The notes under the pieces were generated by a model that saw only the letters and a list, made by a program, of their open reading frames with translations, did no database searches and was not told where the DNA came from. Below are positions 61,901 through 64,000 of a stretch of 64,000 bases of DNA, piece by piece. Origin of the DNA: Butyriboletus loyo (taxonomy: Eukaryota; Basidiomycota; Agaricomycetes; Boletales; Boletaceae); the NCBI GenBank assembly GCA_038093515.1, contig JBBPSI010000009.1, positions 1 to 64,000 on the forward strand. Reading direction: 5' to 3'. How positions within the stretch are numbered: position 1 is the stretch's first letter; the number at the start of each line of letters is the position of its first letter. The position numbers and the translations under genes were made by a program.

Positions 61901-64000
61901 GCTGCTGACCACCCAGAGGATGTGTCGACCCAAGCTCGTTCTTGTCCGCTTTTGGGCTTGCCAGGCTTCCTCCACTCTCCCGACTGATACTCGAGTCCGT
62001 GTTCTGTCTTCGTTCCCGAGTAGCTATGCTATTGGTCCGAGATCGACGACCATTGCTCGAGCTGCTCCTCGTAAGAGCCCCGACAAATTTACCCCATGCT
62101 CCAAGAGAGCCCTCCCGCTTCAACGGTGTTTCTGGCACAGCTAGTGAATTGTCCAAATCAAACTCAGTGGCCAGAGGAGATCGATCGCTTTGTATGCGTG
62201 ACGCGACCGAAAGGCGCTGAGGATAAGCGTGCTGCGAGGAGTCCGACTCGTCACCGACAGGTAGGGCTGAAGGAATATTCAATGTCGTTGTTTGTGATGA
62301 GGATTCATGGGAAGTGGGGGCAGAAGGTTGTTCAAGGGATGGTTCAATGTCGACCACAAGCTCCTTGGAATCTGAAGATGCGCGAGGTGAATATTCCTCA
62401 GTCCGAGGACCGGATTCTTCGTGAGGCGATTCTGGAGGGATCTGATCGTCATCTTCCTCGACCACGCCACGCAACTGCTCCTCGTCCTCGTCATCTTCGT
62501 TATGGACAGCAATGTTGGACTCCGGAACTAATGAATATGAGATGCCTATCATGGAGGAAATAGCGGTGAAAAACTGACCGGGATCCGCGATCCAGCTTAT
62601 CTGTCTATCATAAGCATCATGGTAGGGTGACCGCCGAAGATGTTCGGCAGGATATACAACCTCCTCAGGCTCCTCGGACTCCATGTCATCCCCCTCATCA
62701 CGAGAAGACAGTGATACTTCCTTATGTGGTGTAGCGAATGGACTGGACGAGAAGAGGTCTTGCATTGATGGAGATCCATGGGCGACCGAGAGATACAATG
62801 GCACGCCAACAGCACCCGTGGCCGAGTCGGTTGATTCGATCGACGGGGCATCTGACGAGTGAGGCAGCCGTTGGGGGAGCCCAGGAGATGAACGGCTAGG
62901 AGTAGCGGGAAGCCCAGGGTAGGTAGACTGTGGAGGGACAGTTACATCATCGTCCTGTTCGACAACTATACTTCTCCGCTTCCATTGATTAGGCACAACC
63001 CGAACAGGAGTTGTCTGACGACTGTCTGCGATACTCTCATCAAGATTGGTATCGGGTGTGGATATAGGCTGAATAGGGATAGGTGTTGTGGAAGCTGTGC
63101 GGATAGGTTCCGTGAATGGTTGTTGGGTGCAGGGTAGGGATGTCGAAGGGTGGGTCGGAGTGCTTGTTGACGTAGATAATATCTCAAATTCGTCGGTAGC
63201 CATGACCTGGTTGGATTTGCTGGCCGAGTTCCGCGCTGATCTACGTCGTCTTCGTTTTGCAGGCGTAGAGACTACAGGGCGCTCCTCGCCTCCACTAGTG
63301 CCTCCTTCGTCGGCCTCCTTGATTCTTTCGCCGAGAGCAGTAAAGAGTTTCATGCGGGCAGCCGAGCGTTCGCCACCTGAGACGGTGTTATTACGACCAA
63401 GCTTTGCCAAGCCAGGTTGTGGAGATATTGACGGAGAAGAAAACGTGGAATCTTGGGATTCTGGATTGCCACCCGTGAGCTTGTGAAGAGCCTGTATACG
63501 CGCAGCCATGCTGTTGGACCGCAAAAGGCCCTTTTGTATAGCATCTAGTGTAGGCATCAACGGCGTGGGTGGTGAAGTACCATGATAGAGGAGGGGTGTT
63601 CCGGGAGATAAGAAATTGGGGGACATGAGGACTCTCGATGCAGGGGAAGGGGAAAAGTAGGAGGGTATCGGTGCGACGACAGACGGGGGCTGGAGCACGA
63701 CGGGTAAAGGGGAGGGGGGCGAATCGTCTGGGGAAGAGTCATTGCTCGGGGTGACTGAGGTTGGTACGGGAGACTGAGGAAGCTTTTTACCCTTGAAGTC
63801 TCTCGAACCCCTGGAGCGGGAGCGGGACCTGTTGCGGCGCTTCCGACCGGACGTGGATGGCTCGGGCGTGGTGGGTTTCTGTTCTGGAGGAGAGTCAGGT
63901 CTGGGATCGGGACTGGATAGGTGGTCGTGAGTGGGTTCGATGACATCCTGCTCGTCCTCCGCCTGGAACTTCTCTCCGTCGCTCACGGCTTCGATGTGCA
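58980..64000 (-). CDS. Sec7-domain protein with PH domains (Syt1-like Arf GEF), 5' partial
   Basis: Large protein of over 1,650 residues. The frame is open to the right edge without an ATG, so the 5' end is outside the window. A 1,100-residue Ser/Pro-rich N-terminus comes first (with SGRKRRNRSRSRSRGSRD). A PH-like segment (KLLLAAPVLQVVNSDTVKDR, FLFNDIFIVSKPI) leads into a Sec7 domain: IGxYL-like LGDYLSRR, VLKHYLDVFGF, VDKALRIFLQTIHVP, AYRFSRAIVQLNEVLHGG. A second PH domain follows (SFKRAQPSRLTYKVQ to HEWATSLKRLTDA), then a His/Ser tail. Sec7 domains exchange GDP for GTP on Arf GTPases, but the usual catalytic Glu after the VP turn is absent here (VPTRATQGNS). A 51-base in-frame intron with GTCAGT and TTAG lies at 62528-62578. 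It would normally act at Golgi or plasma membrane. Confidence 0.85.
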   Translation of the reverse strand, partial: HIEAVSDGEKFQAEDEQDVIEPTHDHLSSPDPRPDSPPEQKPTTPEPSTSGRKRRNRSRSRSRGSRDFKGKKLPQSPVPTSVTPSNDSSPDDSPPSPLPVVLQPPSVVAPIPSYFSPSPASRVLMSPNFLSPGTPLLYHGTSPPTPLMPTLDAIQKGLLRSNSMAARIQALHKLTGGNPESQDSTFSSPSISPQPGLAKLGRNNTVSGGERSAARMKLFTALGERIKEADEGGTSGGEERPVVSTPAKRRRRRSARNSASKSNQVMATDEFEILSTSTSTPTHPSTSLPCTQQPFTEPIRTASTTPIPIQPISTPDTNLDESIADSRQTTPVRVVPNQWKRRSIVVEQDDDVTVPPQSTYPGLPATPSRSSPGLPQRLPHSSDAPSIESTDSATGAVGVPLYLSVAHGSPSMQDLFSSSPFATPHKEVSLSSRDEGDDMESEEPEEVVYPAEHLRRSPYHDAYDRQISWIADPGQFFTAISSMIGISYSLVPESNIAVHNEDDEDEEQLRGVVEEDDDQIPPESPHEESGPRTEEYSPRASSDSKELVVDIEPSLEQPSAPTSHESSSQTTTLNIPSALPVGDESDSSQHAYPQRLSVASRIQSDRSPLATEFDLDNSLAVPETPLKREGSLGAWGKFVGALTRSSSSNGRRSRTNSIATRERRQNTDSSISRESGGSLASPKADKNELGSTHPLGGQQPVMQSSSASASMQSLALPTPPRSGVSPIPLASNLDLTKYNQDAKLFPFPGIKKLEEQRINSRNRRGLSISSSTPDVVLSLHGNENEIPLPSSSSSNTPSNSPDIKRDRILAHQASDTHLLPKFKNLNSPPLSTAPSSSSYDYLSGGQIPNNQSPGSVLLKTLPTNREGVRKWLSNRFGSSTPTLASNSLNPTSETIRPTVPSKKPSLSEILRLKKENDLTSDWEDIGSTEKSRTPTSSTSGTLLLRKSNNGEFSPVSPNGNSPHEDTQKTPRASKIAKSGGGVSSSPVELSAPSALGASTSPPTPSPPEPMPPSTPEPWSSLSDYPPPTTSESSSNTSSQYSEFPSKSAVIMERLDEMLGRGPKSPVWPSVIDDPPRKLLLAAPVLQVVNSDTVKDRFLFLFNDIFIVSKPIIQDPDAFLELTKPNPSDRKFVVKNVVLLRNLRFSSEREEPQSRSVPRNALTQSFVEQFANDADQAIVSLFNSLAQPDDPVALAQLLFRTPEINRAQLGDYLSRRTSRVVLKHYLDVFGFTGVRVDKALRIFLQTIHVPTRATQGNSPLDVLLDSFASRWYDANGKHVAYDKDLAYRFSRAIVQLNEVLHGGISQEPGSTRYVGRNITSRDFLDVFRRHDPRGLLSDDTLSDVYESIYREPLSQARHPSSSGPAEITVSFKRAQPSRLTYKVQSEPVVIRIPQTDPNFTIELFGHNLTFDPPVLGFVKSSEASFRVTGTLFGLTTMLMLRSGSNALLYTGLPPSWPISVERAFMRNTFQVAFLNHGNAPRRYMFSFADPLVRHEWATSLKRLTDASTSVSSAGPNPSPFQAKFARAVSDIVFRVLQETLIGPEAFSARQSPEKLGSVLKRLGSASGSCHGSQFSLSSRDITGPCDLVRSKSRSKVYHHHGPGKLEAESNRVTPSHSRSSSEEDGNGSDPRSRAEERLWSGKDLEMFCQQNSSIAQVVELLLPAISHQPIQSH

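Overview
This window looks like nuclear DNA of a filamentous basidiomycete, most likely an Agaricomycete. The genes are split by many short introns (about 45-60 bases), usually with a CTNAC-like branch site close to the acceptor. The proteins are eukaryotic and fungal: Zn(II)2Cys6 and C2H2 factors, a homeodomain factor, an NDR kinase, a GH18 chitinase, an FNT transporter, a New1/eEF3-type ABC-F ATPase and a two-member family with a J-like C-terminus. I saw no prokaryotic operons, CRISPR arrays, insertion sequences or intact transposons. All gene models were spliced by eye from the sequence.

Layout. 1-8.7 kb is mostly gene-poor, with one Zn2Cys6 factor (2989-4251, minus). 8.7-11.2 kb is compact: a cell-wall-integrity type MAP kinase kinase (minus), a tRNA-Leu(UAG) with an intron, and an unknown protein (plus), with the tRNA inside the 226-base divergent intergenic space. 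11.2-14 kb is empty. 14-24 kb holds NAA50, a C2H2 factor, a decayed DNA ligase I relic, an unknown protein, a mitochondrial BolA protein and a second C2H2 factor. 24.8-30.2 kb is a divergent pair: a 17-exon NDR kinase (minus) and a homeodomain factor (plus). 31.3-40.3 kb is a tight same-strand run on minus: New1/eEF3-like ATPase, membrane-anchored chitinase, GTPBP1-like GTPase. 41.5-46.9 kb has a J-like protein and a formate/nitrite transporter. 48.7-53.5 kb has EMI1 and MCM2 sharing a 127-base bidirectional promoter with paired MluI cell-cycle boxes, then MIA40 tail-to-tail with MCM2. 55.7-64 kb has the second J-like protein, a CK2 alpha-type kinase and a large Sec7/PH protein that runs off the right edge.

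How the genes relate. There is no metabolic cluster. Themes are signalling kinases (MKK, NDR, CK2), replication (MCM2, ligase relic), mitochondrial thiol and Fe-S biology (MIA40, EMI1, BolA), translation and GTPase factors, and transcription factors. The most notable signals are the decayed DNA ligase I copy, many introns that need a GC donor, a 12-base microexon in the chitinase, a coding exon consisting only of the MCM2 start codon, the J-like paralogue pair, and a Sec7 domain without the usual catalytic glutamate.
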